From Desulfoprunum sp. (GTDB lineage Bacteria; Desulfobacterota; Desulfobulbia; Desulfobulbales; Desulfocapsaceae), in the NCBI GenBank assembly GCA_030696435.1, contig JAUYSF010000377.1, positions 1 through 10,495 on the forward strand: a DNA stretch of 10,495 nucleotides, written 5' to 3'. Made by a program: the position numbers and the translations under genes. Positions 1-6,834 of the stretch are shown here, piece by piece; positions within the stretch are counted from its first letter, which is position 1; every line of letters starts with the position of its first letter. Below the pieces are notes generated by a model. That model saw only the letters and a program-made list of their open reading frames with translations. It did no database searches and was not told the origin of the DNA.

Positions 1-606
1 ATCAATTCCTGTGGCTCGGTCCAGCATCGGGGTTTGGACAGCAGCTGGACAACAAGCATTGATCCGTATTCCAAGAGGCGCATTTTCGACAGCAGCCGAT
101 CTTGTCAAGCCGGCAACGGCATGTTTGGTTGCAGCATAAGAAGAAAATCCGGGACAACCGACAGTGCCGAGAACAGAAGACATGTTTACGATATTCCCGA
201 AACCCTGTTTCTTCATTTGTATGAGTTCATGTTTCATACACAACCAGGTCCCTTTGACGTTTACTGAAAACAATCGATCAAAATCCATTTCTGGAATTTG
301 CTCAATGAGTTCACCGAGTTTACCCTCAATTCCAGCATTGTTTATCGCGATATCCAATTTTCCGTAAGTGTCCACGATCAATTTGATCATGTTTTCCACT
401 TCTGCCGAAACAGAGATATCAACTTTTACAGCTGTTGCTTTTCCTCCGTCTCGAAGGATCTCGGTTTCTACTCTTTTAGCAGCATCGTAGTTGATATCCG
501 CAATAACTACCGCCGCTCCATTTTTGATGAGTTTCAACGCGACAGCCTTTCCCATTCCAGATCCAGCACCTGTAACCAAGATCACTTTGTTCTCAAATTT
601 TCTCAT
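1..606 (-). CDS. Short-chain dehydrogenase/reductase (classical SDR), 3' end cut by the window
   Basis: NAD(P)-dependent oxidoreductase of the classical SDR family, probably cytoplasmic and acting on a hydroxyl/keto pair; the substrate is unknown. 202 codons are visible out of a usual ~250, and the frame is open to base 1. Visible motifs: cofactor loop TGAGSGMG (residues 12-19), D37 at the end of beta-2 (favours NAD(H) over NADP(H) in this family), D63, NNAG (89-92), N116, S144, and Y157-x3-K161. The full N-S-Y-K catalytic set is therefore intact. The last visible part, CCPAAVQTPM near residue 185, matches the usual region after the active site. The start is the ATG at 606-604, preceded at 9 nt by GGAGGT. 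It is the third gene of a minus-strand set, 65 bp after the NTF2-like gene, and is probably co-transcribed. Base composition is AT-richer than the right half of the window. Confidence 0.95.
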   Translation of the reverse strand, partial: MRKFENKVILVTGAGSGMGKAVALKLIKNGAAVVIADINYDAAKRVETEILRDGGKATAVKVDISVSAEVENMIKLIVDTYGKLDIAINNAGIEGKLGELIEQIPEMDFDRLFSVNVKGTWLCMKHELIQMKKQGFGNIVNMSSVLGTVGCPGFSSYAATKHAVAGLTRSAAVENAPLGIRINACCPAAVQTPMLDRATGID

Positions 607-615
607 TCTCTTCGC

Positions 616-621
616 ACCTCC
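616..621 (-). promoter_or_regulatory. Ribosome binding site of the SDR gene
   Basis: On the minus strand GGAGGT lies 9 nt before the ATG at 606. It fixes the start of the SDR gene, whose reading frame leaves the window. Confidence 0.8.
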
Positions 622-671
622 GCAAACGAGTTTTTGTTTTTTAAGAGTTTGTCTGTGTGTCAACAGAGAGA

Positions 672-1235
672 CTATTTTAATAAATTCAACAGTTCATCGG
701 ATGCGAAAACATCTCGATAAAACGTCAACTGCTCTCCTTTATAATAGCAGCCTCCTCGATGACCACGACGAATCCATGAAACACTTCCTTTGGCGATGGT
801 TTCATGTGTTGCGTTATCCAAACATGCCCACTCAAACCAAACGAATTCTCCGTGGAACATCACAATCGGCCAGGTCATCGTTACACCAGGCTGCGCAATC
901 AAAGCCCACCAATGTTGTTCTCGGGCCTTTTGCTCGGTAAGACCATAGAACGGGCCATCCTGGCAGTGATAAACGAGGTCCTCTCGGTATTCTCCGGTTA
1001 AAATATCACCTCTTGCCTGTCTGAGTGCTTCGCAGTGTGTCGGCCACCAATCTTTGTTCTCTTTTTCAATCTCTACGAGAGAATAGCCCGGGGTAATGTC
1101 AGGCAGCTTGTCCTCTTTCATCGCGACAAATTTCAGCGCGTCCGTTATCAACTGAGCTCTTACCTCATCAGATATGAGACTGACCCCTGAATAATTAGCT
1201 GCGAGACCTTCATAATAATTTGTTCTTTTTTTCAT
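672..1235 (-). CDS. NTF2/SnoaL-like fold protein, function unknown
   Basis: A 187-residue protein. The C-terminal two thirds (about residues 55-178) look like an NTF2-like/SnoaL-like alpha+beta cone: an amphipathic helix rich in Trp and His, then a block around YREDLVYHCQDGPFYGLTEQ (83-102), then beta strands such as WPIVMFHGEFVWFEWA (122-137). Members of this fold include ketosteroid isomerases, polyketide cyclases and dehydratases. No specific enzyme can be named, and the family call rests on overall pattern. The start is the ATG at 1235, with GGAGG 7 nt upstream. A TTG six codons further upstream would swallow that ribosome site, so it is not used. The ATG overlaps the stop of the DJ-1-like gene as ATGA, which implies translational coupling. 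Stop TAG. The SDR gene follows, suggesting that the two enzymes act on the same substrate. Confidence 0.85.
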   Translation of the reverse strand: MKKRTNYYEGLAANYSGVSLISDEVRAQLITDALKFVAMKEDKLPDITPGYSLVEIEKENKDWWPTHCEALRQARGDILTGEYREDLVYHCQDGPFYGLTEQKAREQHWWALIAQPGVTMTWPIVMFHGEFVWFEWACLDNATHETIAKGSVSWIRRGHRGGCYYKGEQLTFYRDVFASDELLNLLK

Positions 1236-1846
1236 ATTCGTTCCTCCATACAAACGACACTTTTTCGGATTTCATTCAAAAAGACCTTGTTGAACATATC
1301 GACTATTCCGGGATGCTTTCCGGAAATCAGATTGCCGTCTACAACGATCTCAGCAGTTCCTTCTCCCTCATACACAATTTCCGCTCCGGCATTCTCAACG
1401 TCACAGACAATATTATGCGCACAGGTAACTTTTCGGTCTTTTAACAAGTCCTTGTCGGCGCATAAGAGCCAGATACTATGACAGATTGTTCCAACAAGGA
1501 TATTTCCCTCCATTGCCGATCGGATGAAAACAACGGCTGGCGCCATATTTTTCTGGCCCTTTTTTATGCTTATTTGATATCGACTCCTATCCATGGCGTA
1601 TCCACCAATCAGAATTATTCCGCAATAATCGGATGGCTTTACGCTATTGATTTCCACAGTGACAGTTACTCGTTCCTTTACAATATTGTTTTCAGGATTT
1701 GATCCAAAATGCAGCTCAGAGTTGCCCCAGAGATGCGAAATATACTCAACTTGATATCCATTCTTGCTAAAGAACGTGTTGAACTTTGTATACTCGGTAC
1801 CGTCGAAGTGATCTTCAATAACAACCGCAATTTTGTCAGTAGGCAT
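1232..1846 (-). CDS. DJ-1/PfpI family protein (class I glutamine amidotransferase-like)
   Basis: A 204-residue protein of the DJ-1/PfpI superfamily, whose members include cysteine-type proteases, glyoxalase III/deglycase enzymes, isonitrile hydratases and non-catalytic stress proteins. Visible features: an N-terminal strand with an acidic residue at the usual place (KIAVVIEDHFDG, E11), a GIILIGGYAM strand-turn (77-86), and the nucleophile elbow GTICHSIWLL (119-128) with C122-H123. The next position is Ser instead of the common Gly. Downstream, AHNIVCDVENAGAEIV and VDGNLISGKHPG fit the family's C-terminal strands. Length is normal for the family. The ATG at 1846 is chosen because AAGGAG lies 8 nt upstream; the alternative ATG at 1852 would leave only 2 nt. 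First gene of the minus-strand operon; its stop overlaps the next start by four bases. The exact reaction cannot be told. Confidence 0.9.
   Translation of the reverse strand: MPTDKIAVVIEDHFDGTEYTKFNTFFSKNGYQVEYISHLWGNSELHFGSNPENNIVKERVTVTVEINSVKPSDYCGIILIGGYAMDRSRYQISIKKGQKNMAPAVVFIRSAMEGNILVGTICHSIWLLCADKDLLKDRKVTCAHNIVCDVENAGAEIVYEGEGTAEIVVDGNLISGKHPGIVDMFNKVFLNEIRKSVVCMEERI
1243..1247 (-). promoter_or_regulatory. Ribosome binding site of the NTF2-like gene
   Basis: GGAGG on the minus strand, 7 nt before the ATG at 1235 and inside the end of the upstream gene. It decides the ATG over the in-frame TTG at 1253. Confidence 0.8.
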
Positions 1847-1854
1847 GTTCATAG

Positions 1855-1860
1855 CTCCTT
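1855..1860 (-). promoter_or_regulatory. Ribosome binding site of the DJ-1-like gene
   Basis: AAGGAG on the minus strand. The spacer is 8 nt to the ATG at 1846 and only 2 nt to the ATG at 1852, so the downstream ATG is the better start. Confidence 0.65.
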
Positions 1861-1880
1861 TTCTAACTGGAAAGTGTGAA

Positions 1881-1896
1881 AACTCTGAGGAGAGTT
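1881..1896. promoter_or_regulatory. Perfect palindrome, possible operator, in the leader of the left operon
   Basis: AACTCT-GAGG-AGAGTT: 6-bp perfect arms with a 4-bp centre, 35 bp upstream of the DJ-1-like start codon (and just before its ribosome site). It may be a repressor operator or a small RNA hairpin. No repressor gene is visible beside it. A 6-bp arm could also arise by chance in AT-rich spacer. Confidence 0.3.
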
Positions 1897-2113
1897 GTGT
1901 CGATAATTGACGGACAAAGTAGGTCTATTGTTCAAGTTACATGGAACACCACCTGGCACTCGTTTCAGCTTTGAGAATTATTCAATTTTACCTAACAATA
2001 TGAAGATGATAACCTTTCACATATCGACCATACGTACAGATTATGCATGTACTCACATCAGTCTATTTGAAAAGGGGAACGAAAGTCAAGTGAAGCAGCC
2101 TTGAAAAAAATTC

Positions 2114-2389
2114 GTAACTATTCAGCTGAAATTATTTACGTTCTTTGGGAAAAATGATCTTGACTCAAGGTATTTGGCGAAAATCTTAAAAGCTCCTCGA
2201 TTTCCGATCAAGGTCATACTGCCATACAGGACAGTCGAATTTTCAGGTCAATGGACGGAGCCAAAATATTCTGCCGCATATGCAGCTACCTGTCGACCTG
2301 TAGAAAACAAGGCCTCACTGCATCTGAAGCTTTGCGCTTGTTCTTTCAAGACAGGCGACCATCCTTCATGGCAGAAACTGAATCGTTAC
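2114..2389 (+). mobile_element. Internally deleted IS66-family element (relic or miniature derivative)
   Basis: A 276-bp element with terminal inverted repeats: left GTAACTATTCAGCT (2114-2127), right (read inwards on the minus strand) GTAACGATTCAGTT (2389-2376), matching at 12 of 14 positions. Both ends begin GTAA, as is known for IS66-family ends. Flanking 8-mers are AAAAATTC (2106-2113) and AAAAATTA (2390-2397), 7 of 8 identical. IS66 elements make 8-bp target duplications, so this fits one insertion with one later mutation. Inside, only the C-terminal end of the transposase survives (see the pseudogene); the two accessory genes and nearly all of the transposase are gone. The element cannot move by itself. 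It lies in the divergent spacer, exactly between the AT-richer left operon and the GC-richer right genes. Confidence 0.78.
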
Positions 2390-2400
2390 AAAAATTATAG
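2242..2400 (+). pseudogene. C-terminal remnant of an IS66-family transposase
   Basis: The plus-strand frame starting at 2242 reads FRSMDGAKIFCRICSYLSTC, then RKQGLTASEALRLFFQ and about 16 more residues to TAG at 2398-2400. The core, R-x-SYLSTCRKQG followed by an -EAL-x-x-x-F helix, is the typical last segment of IS66 transposases (compare the recurrent RIRSYISTCRKQG type). There is no start codon, no DDE catalytic core and no upstream domain, so only the tail is left. The frame runs through the right terminal repeat and stops 11 bp beyond the element, which suggests that the original stop was lost. Orientation is plus. Family assignment is by recognition of the motif and is supported by the matching terminal repeats. 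Confidence 0.72.
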
Positions 2401-2523
2401 CCATTGAGAAATGAACAGAATACTGTGGAAAATATTTTGGAGCGTGAGAAGTTGGGCTTTTGATGGTCCTTGAAAAGATAAGCTGTTGTCGAAAAATAAA
2501 TCAAAGAAACCAAAGGGGGATAT

Positions 2524-3591
2524 ATGATTGAGCGTAAACCTGCGATAAAAAAACTGTCCACATCCAACACCAAGCAGGAGATGCTTGATTCCTATAACGA
2601 TCTCCTGAAGCAACTGGAAGAAAAACGGGAAGCTGAGACCCCGCCGGAAAAAAAGGTTGCCGAAAAAGCGGCCAGACAGGTCGTCACGGCTGCAGATTCC
2701 CTCTCAAGTGAGTCGGTAATCCACAATATCAGCGGCTTGAAGGCAGAGGTCGGTAAGATGCTGTCCGCCTTGTCCGATCGGTTGGAGGAGGAATTGGGGC
2801 GATATGAAGCCGTCAAGCATGCCATTACCGAGAAGGAACAGGAACTGTCAGAGATCTACGAGATCCAGAAAGCCGCCTCCTCGCTTGCTGCCCTCATCGA
2901 AGCTCAAAATCTGAAAAAAGAGGAGTTTGAGCACGATATGAAAACCCGCAAAGAGGATCTCGTCCGGGAGATAGAGGAGACGCGGACTGTTTGGCAGAAA
3001 GACAAGGCGGAGCGCAATGCCGAGCAGAAGGAACAGGATATCGTCGAGGCCCGGAAGCGAAGCCGGGAGAAGGAGGAATATGATTATGCCCTGCAGCGTG
3101 AACGGCAGGCAGTAAAAGATGCCTTTGAGAAAGATACGACCGGTCTGGCGGAAGAAAAGGAACGGCTGGAACGAGAAATTGGCCTGCGGCGAGAACAGAC
3201 CGATCGTGAGTTCGCCGAACGGGAGCAGGCAATAGCCCGCCAGGAACAGGAATTGATCGATCTGCGAACCAGGGTGGCGGCATTCCCCGAGGAACTCGAA
3301 ACTACCGTGGCGCGGGAAGTAAAAGCTGCGGTGGAGAAGGTGCAGACAGATGGAAAATTCCGCCTGGATCTCCTGCAGAAAGAATCTGAAGGGGAGCGCA
3401 ACGTCCTGCAGGCAAGAATTACTTCACTGGAAATCATGATAAAAGATCAGTCAGCCCAACTGGCCAAACTCAACGAGCAAGTAGAAAAATCCTACTCACA
3501 GGTGCAGGCAATAGCGGTCAAGGCGGTGGAGGGCTCAGCGGCGAAGGCGGTTTCGCTTGCTCAGTCCCCGCAACGACAGGGGGAGCAGTAG
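2524..3591 (+). CDS. Long coiled-coil protein of unknown function, partner of the SNF2 gene
   Basis: A 355-residue, very charged protein with no signal peptide and no membrane segment, so cytoplasmic. A short basic N-terminus leads to a conserved-looking block SNTKQEMLDSYNDLLKQLEE (14-33). Near-continuous heptad-like helix follows from about 70 to 330, with stretches such as LSDRLEEELGRYEAVK (83-98), EKEQELSEIYEIQKA and EEKERLEREIGLRREQ. One Pro-containing break lies near residue 255 (AAFPEELE). The C-terminal 25 residues are low-complexity Ala/Ser/Gln. It resembles SMC-like or scaffold coiled coils without the ATPase heads. The block near residues 14-130 looks like a recurrent uncharacterised bacterial family, recalled but not checked. 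ATG at 2524 has AGGGGGA just upstream. The SNF2 gene starts 60 bp downstream on the same strand, suggesting an operon and a shared job. Function unknown. Confidence 0.88.
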   Translation: MIERKPAIKKLSTSNTKQEMLDSYNDLLKQLEEKREAETPPEKKVAEKAARQVVTAADSLSSESVIHNISGLKAEVGKMLSALSDRLEEELGRYEAVKHAITEKEQELSEIYEIQKAASSLAALIEAQNLKKEEFEHDMKTRKEDLVREIEETRTVWQKDKAERNAEQKEQDIVEARKRSREKEEYDYALQRERQAVKDAFEKDTTGLAEEKERLEREIGLRREQTDREFAEREQAIARQEQELIDLRTRVAAFPEELETTVAREVKAAVEKVQTDGKFRLDLLQKESEGERNVLQARITSLEIMIKDQSAQLAKLNEQVEKSYSQVQAIAVKAVEGSAAKAVSLAQSPQRQGEQ

Positions 3592-3651
3592 GGAAATCAC
3601 CTCTGGGGATGATGAGGAGAACGCCCACCACCTTTTGGCGAATTGGAACAT

Positions 3652-6600
3652 ATGTATAATTCCGAGATTGAAACGATACCCGGCACATTGCCGGTGCTGG
3701 AGACTGTCCAACTGCAGCCGTGGTTTACCTCGGCTGTGCTTAACGAGGGCTTGAGGCTAATACGCCGGAAAAAGGTCAATGAGTTTCTCTTTGTCCGCAA
3801 TGCAGCCGGGGCACTTATCGAGAGTGAGGCAGTCGTCGCGCTGCAATTTGAAAGGAGTACGAAATTACACCAGGGCTTTATCATCCGGAACAGACATTGC
3901 GGTCTCTGTCGTCTCAGGATTGATGATAAAGGCTGCGCGCATACAGCCGCCCTGGCTATACTCAGCCTGAATCCGGCCTCGGGGGCCGCCAAGGCGATGC
4001 CGATGCCGCTGGCCTTTGAGGAGAGCGGCTGGCTGAAGATCGGTGTTTTCCTGTATGAATGGCTGAGCCGGACGCAGTATGCGGTGAGCCGTAGCCCTCA
4101 AGATGGGTTCTCCGTCCTGGAAATAAGCCCTGCCGAGGGGCTGATGCAGGTAGGTATTCCGGAATCCTTTGCACTCCAGGGGGAGCTGTTCTTTTCTCAT
4201 GACCAACAAAAATCAGGAACGGAGAAACCGGCAACTGGTCTCAGTGCCCTGAACCGTCAACTGCAGTCCTGGATCAGAACCCCGGGGGAACGTTCTCTTG
4301 AGGATGAAGGGCTCAGCAGCAAAGGGTGGAAAAAGGATACCTCGTTTTGGATCTGGCTGGCTCGAATGCTCTATATGCTCCATGGTGACATACTCCCCGG
4401 GATTCACCGGGATCAGGCCTCTTGCCGCTTTGAACTGCGTATAAACCAAGGCCTCGGGCCAGGCACACTGACCTTGGGCCTGCCGAGGGCAAAAACGTGG
4501 GAAATTGTCCGGGAGCTGTATTCACCCTCGAAAGAAGTACAGATATTACCTGCGGCAAGGGAATGCTTTCGGGTCTTTTTTAATAAAGACAATAACCTGG
4601 AGGTTGAGCCGAGCCTGCGTCTTGCGGACGGCAGGATTCTTGCCCGGCGGGATCTGGTCGATAATCTGTTCTCCAGCACGTATTATCTTGCCGGTGAAGG
4701 CTTTCTGCCGATAATCCGTATCCCGGCTGAAGGGACGTTCCGCAAATCGGTCACCGCTGCAGCCACCCTGCCACTTCTTGGTTTTTTACAGAACGAGGCG
4801 GAGAGGGATACTTCGTTTACAGTGGCTCCCAATGACATCCCGGCCTTTCTTGAGGCAAACCGGGATCCGCTGCACTTTTTCGATAATATCGTCGATACCG
4901 ATCTGCTGCAGCTGCAGATCCGGGAATGCCCCGACCGACTGATCATTGATTCCTTCGAGGAGCAGGAGGGCTGGTGCTTCCTGTCCTGTCATTACGGCCT
5001 TGGCAACACCAATATCACCCTGAATGATATCCTGGCCGCGAGAGAAAAGAGACTGACCTGTCTGCCCGGCAAAGAATGGCTGCAGATTGACGGGACACCG
5101 CTGTCCTGGCTCTATAAACTGGCCGAGGATCGTCTCGTAACCGACGGCTCCGGCAGGATCCGTCTGAGCCATCGGGAGGTCATGGCGCTGACCGCGATCA
5201 TTCCCGATATCGAGATCGCCATCGAACAGAAACCACTGCGGAAACGGCTCACCGATCTGCTCGATGTGACCTGCTGGACCGACGACGGTTCTTTGGAACA
5301 GGTCCCTGACCATCTGCGTTTGTATCAGCGCCATGGTCTGGCCTGGTTGAGCCAGCTGTTCAAGTTGGGGATTGGAGGGCTTCTCGCTGATGACATGGGA
5401 CTTGGCAAGACCCACCAGGGGCTTGCTCTTTTGCAGTCCGTGGCCCGTGGGGGCGAGAAAACGTTGATGCTGGTGGTCTGCCCCGCTTCAGTGGTCTTGA
5501 ACTGGGCTGAAAAAATCGACCGGTTTTACCCTGGGATGGACTATGCCGTCTATTATGGGCCACAGCGGGATCTGCAAAAGGCGCAGGAGCGGGGGCTGAT
5601 TCTGACCACCTATGGTGTCGTCAGGCAGGACCAGGATCTCTTGCAGAGGTATCCCTTCGAAATTATCGTCCTTGACGAGATTCAGCATCTAAAAAATCGC
5701 AATACCGCAACGCACCGAGCCGTGGCCGCTCTGAACGGCCGGGTCAAGATCGGCCTGACGGGGACTCCCGTCGAGAATTCCCTGCAGGATCTCAGATCGT
5801 TGTTTGATATCTGTCTGCCGGGCTTTCTGGGCAGCGAGCGCGAATTCGAGCGGATGTATGTCCAGCCGATAACCGAGGCCGGCAACACCGAGGTGCGGGA
5901 GAGGCTTGGCCGCCTTATCCATCCCTTTATCCTGCGCCGCAACAGAAAACAGGTACTGACGGAATTACCCGAGATAATTGAAGATGATCGAATCTGCGAA
6001 CTGAGTGACGATCAGATCGGCCTGTACCGGGAGATCATCGCGGGCCGGGAGATTGAGCTGGAGAGTCTGGAGAACGAGACGGATGCCATCCCGTATATGA
6101 ATATCCTGGCCACCATCACCCGGCTCAAACAGATCTGCGATCATCCTTGCCTGGTCCGGGGCTGCAGCGATCCAGGGGAGTATGCCAGCGGCAAATGGGA
6201 CCTGTTTGTCGAGCTGACAGCGGAACTGCTGGCCGCGGATATGAAATTCGTCGTTTTCAGTCAGTATGTCGGTATGCTTGATCTTATCGAGAGGTATCTT
6301 CAAGGTGCAGGCATTGGTTTCTGCAGCCTGAAGGGAAACATGCCGGTCGGTAAACGGCAGAAGATGATTGCCGAGTTTAACCAAAATCCGTCCTGCAGTG
6401 TCTTCTGTGCCAGTCTGCTGGCAGGCGGTGTCGGTATCGACCTGACCGGCGCCCAGGCGGTCATCCATTATGATCGCTGGTGGAACCCGGCCAAAGAGGA
6501 GCAGGCCACCGCCCGTGTCCACCGGATGGGCCAGAAAAACGTGGTCCAGGTTTTCCGGCTGATCACCCGGGGGACCCTGGAAGAAAAGATCCATCACCTG

Positions 6601-6723
6601 ATCAGCAAAAAACGTGAGATTGCCAGCTCCCTGATTCAGGAGGATGAGGCCGGTATCATCAAGCAGATGGATCGCCGACAGCTGGCGGATCTGTTCCGGT
6701 TCTCACCGGTTTCCCCTGGATAA
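3652..6723 (+). CDS. SNF2-family helicase/translocase with SWIM-like Cys/His cluster
   Basis: A 1023-residue Swi2/Snf2 (SF2) ATPase. This family uses ATP to translocate on double-stranded DNA and remodel bound proteins. The N-terminal ~540 residues include a SWIM-like cluster CGLC-x8-CAH (C83, C86, C95, H97) and no other domain I recognise. The motor begins near 550: Q-motif region LRLYQRHGLAWL (555-566), motif I ADDMGLGKT (K586), motif II DEIQ (675-678), motif III LTGTP (to 706), second RecA lobe from KFVVFSQY (865-872), then LLAGGVGIDLTGA, and motif VI QATARVHRMGQ (951-961) with its arginines. All ATPase motifs look intact. Start: ATG 3652 is preferred; an in-frame TTG at 3643 is possible, and an in-frame stop at 3613 excludes anything earlier. 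Neither start has a good ribosome site. It follows the coiled-coil gene. RapA-like or defence-type roles are possible but unsupported here. Confidence 0.94.
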   Translation: MYNSEIETIPGTLPVLETVQLQPWFTSAVLNEGLRLIRRKKVNEFLFVRNAAGALIESEAVVALQFERSTKLHQGFIIRNRHCGLCRLRIDDKGCAHTAALAILSLNPASGAAKAMPMPLAFEESGWLKIGVFLYEWLSRTQYAVSRSPQDGFSVLEISPAEGLMQVGIPESFALQGELFFSHDQQKSGTEKPATGLSALNRQLQSWIRTPGERSLEDEGLSSKGWKKDTSFWIWLARMLYMLHGDILPGIHRDQASCRFELRINQGLGPGTLTLGLPRAKTWEIVRELYSPSKEVQILPAARECFRVFFNKDNNLEVEPSLRLADGRILARRDLVDNLFSSTYYLAGEGFLPIIRIPAEGTFRKSVTAAATLPLLGFLQNEAERDTSFTVAPNDIPAFLEANRDPLHFFDNIVDTDLLQLQIRECPDRLIIDSFEEQEGWCFLSCHYGLGNTNITLNDILAAREKRLTCLPGKEWLQIDGTPLSWLYKLAEDRLVTDGSGRIRLSHREVMALTAIIPDIEIAIEQKPLRKRLTDLLDVTCWTDDGSLEQVPDHLRLYQRHGLAWLSQLFKLGIGGLLADDMGLGKTHQGLALLQSVARGGEKTLMLVVCPASVVLNWAEKIDRFYPGMDYAVYYGPQRDLQKAQERGLILTTYGVVRQDQDLLQRYPFEIIVLDEIQHLKNRNTATHRAVAALNGRVKIGLTGTPVENSLQDLRSLFDICLPGFLGSEREFERMYVQPITEAGNTEVRERLGRLIHPFILRRNRKQVLTELPEIIEDDRICELSDDQIGLYREIIAGREIELESLENETDAIPYMNILATITRLKQICDHPCLVRGCSDPGEYASGKWDLFVELTAELLAADMKFVVFSQYVGMLDLIERYLQGAGIGFCSLKGNMPVGKRQKMIAEFNQNPSCSVFCASLLAGGVGIDLTGAQAVIHYDRWWNPAKEEQATARVHRMGQKNVVQVFRLITRGTLEEKIHHLISKKREIASSLIQEDEAGIIKQMDRRQLADLFRFSPVSPG

Positions 6724-6820
6724 CCACAGAGAACGGACAAGCCTATCAACGTGCTTGAGAAGAGGGCCGGGGTGTTGTATTGATTCATTTTGTTCGATTA
6801 TTCCGCAAAGTATGGCTCTG

Positions 6821-6826
6821 AAGGAG
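6821..6826 (+). promoter_or_regulatory. Ribosome binding site of the adaptor gene
   Basis: AAGGAG 8 nt before the ATG at 6835. It sets the adaptor's start at the short N-terminus just before the membrane anchor and not at the upstream in-frame TTG (6790). It is the best ribosome site in the export operon; the genes after it lean on coupling. Confidence 0.75.
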
Positions 6827-6834
6827 AGATAGTG

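Larger units (their letters stand above)
1853..2113. other. Upstream spacer of the left operon
   Basis: 261 bp with no convincing gene. A 65-codon plus-strand frame at 1907-2104 resembles nothing and has no ribosome site. On the minus strand two weak sigma70-like candidates exist: TTGACT (2089-2084) with an 18-bp gap to TAGACT (2065-2060), and TTCATA (2004-1999) with a 16-bp gap to AATAAT (1982-1977). Either would leave a leader of over 100 nt that contains the palindrome at 1881-1896. Neither is strong enough to call as the promoter. Confidence 0.4.

Noticed and set aside
607..671. Terminator between the NTF2-like and SDR genes
   Set aside because: The gap has A/T runs but no stem, so I treat the three genes as one transcript.
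1907..2104. 65-codon plus-strand reading frame in the spacer
   Set aside because: No ribosome site, no recognisable domain, and it lies in the leader of the opposite-strand operon.
2302..2367. RelB/DinJ-like antitoxin fragment (GLTASEALRLFF)
   Set aside because: The short helix resembles RelB antitoxins, but the preceding SYLSTCRKQG segment and the flanking GTAA-type inverted repeats fit an IS66 transposase tail much better.
2174..2407. 77-codon plus-strand reading frame
   Set aside because: It lies inside the IS66 relic in a frame different from the transposase remnant and has no ribosome site.
4786..5415. 209-codon minus-strand frame antisense to the SNF2 gene
   Set aside because: Shadow of the codon pattern of a GC-rich gene: no domain, no ribosome site, and the plus-strand protein carries all motifs.
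6724..6834. Promoter or terminator between the SNF2 and adaptor genes
   Set aside because: A TTGAGA at 6755 has only a poor -10 match at 17 bp, and no GC hairpin with a T run is visible, so read-through from the SNF2 gene cannot be excluded.
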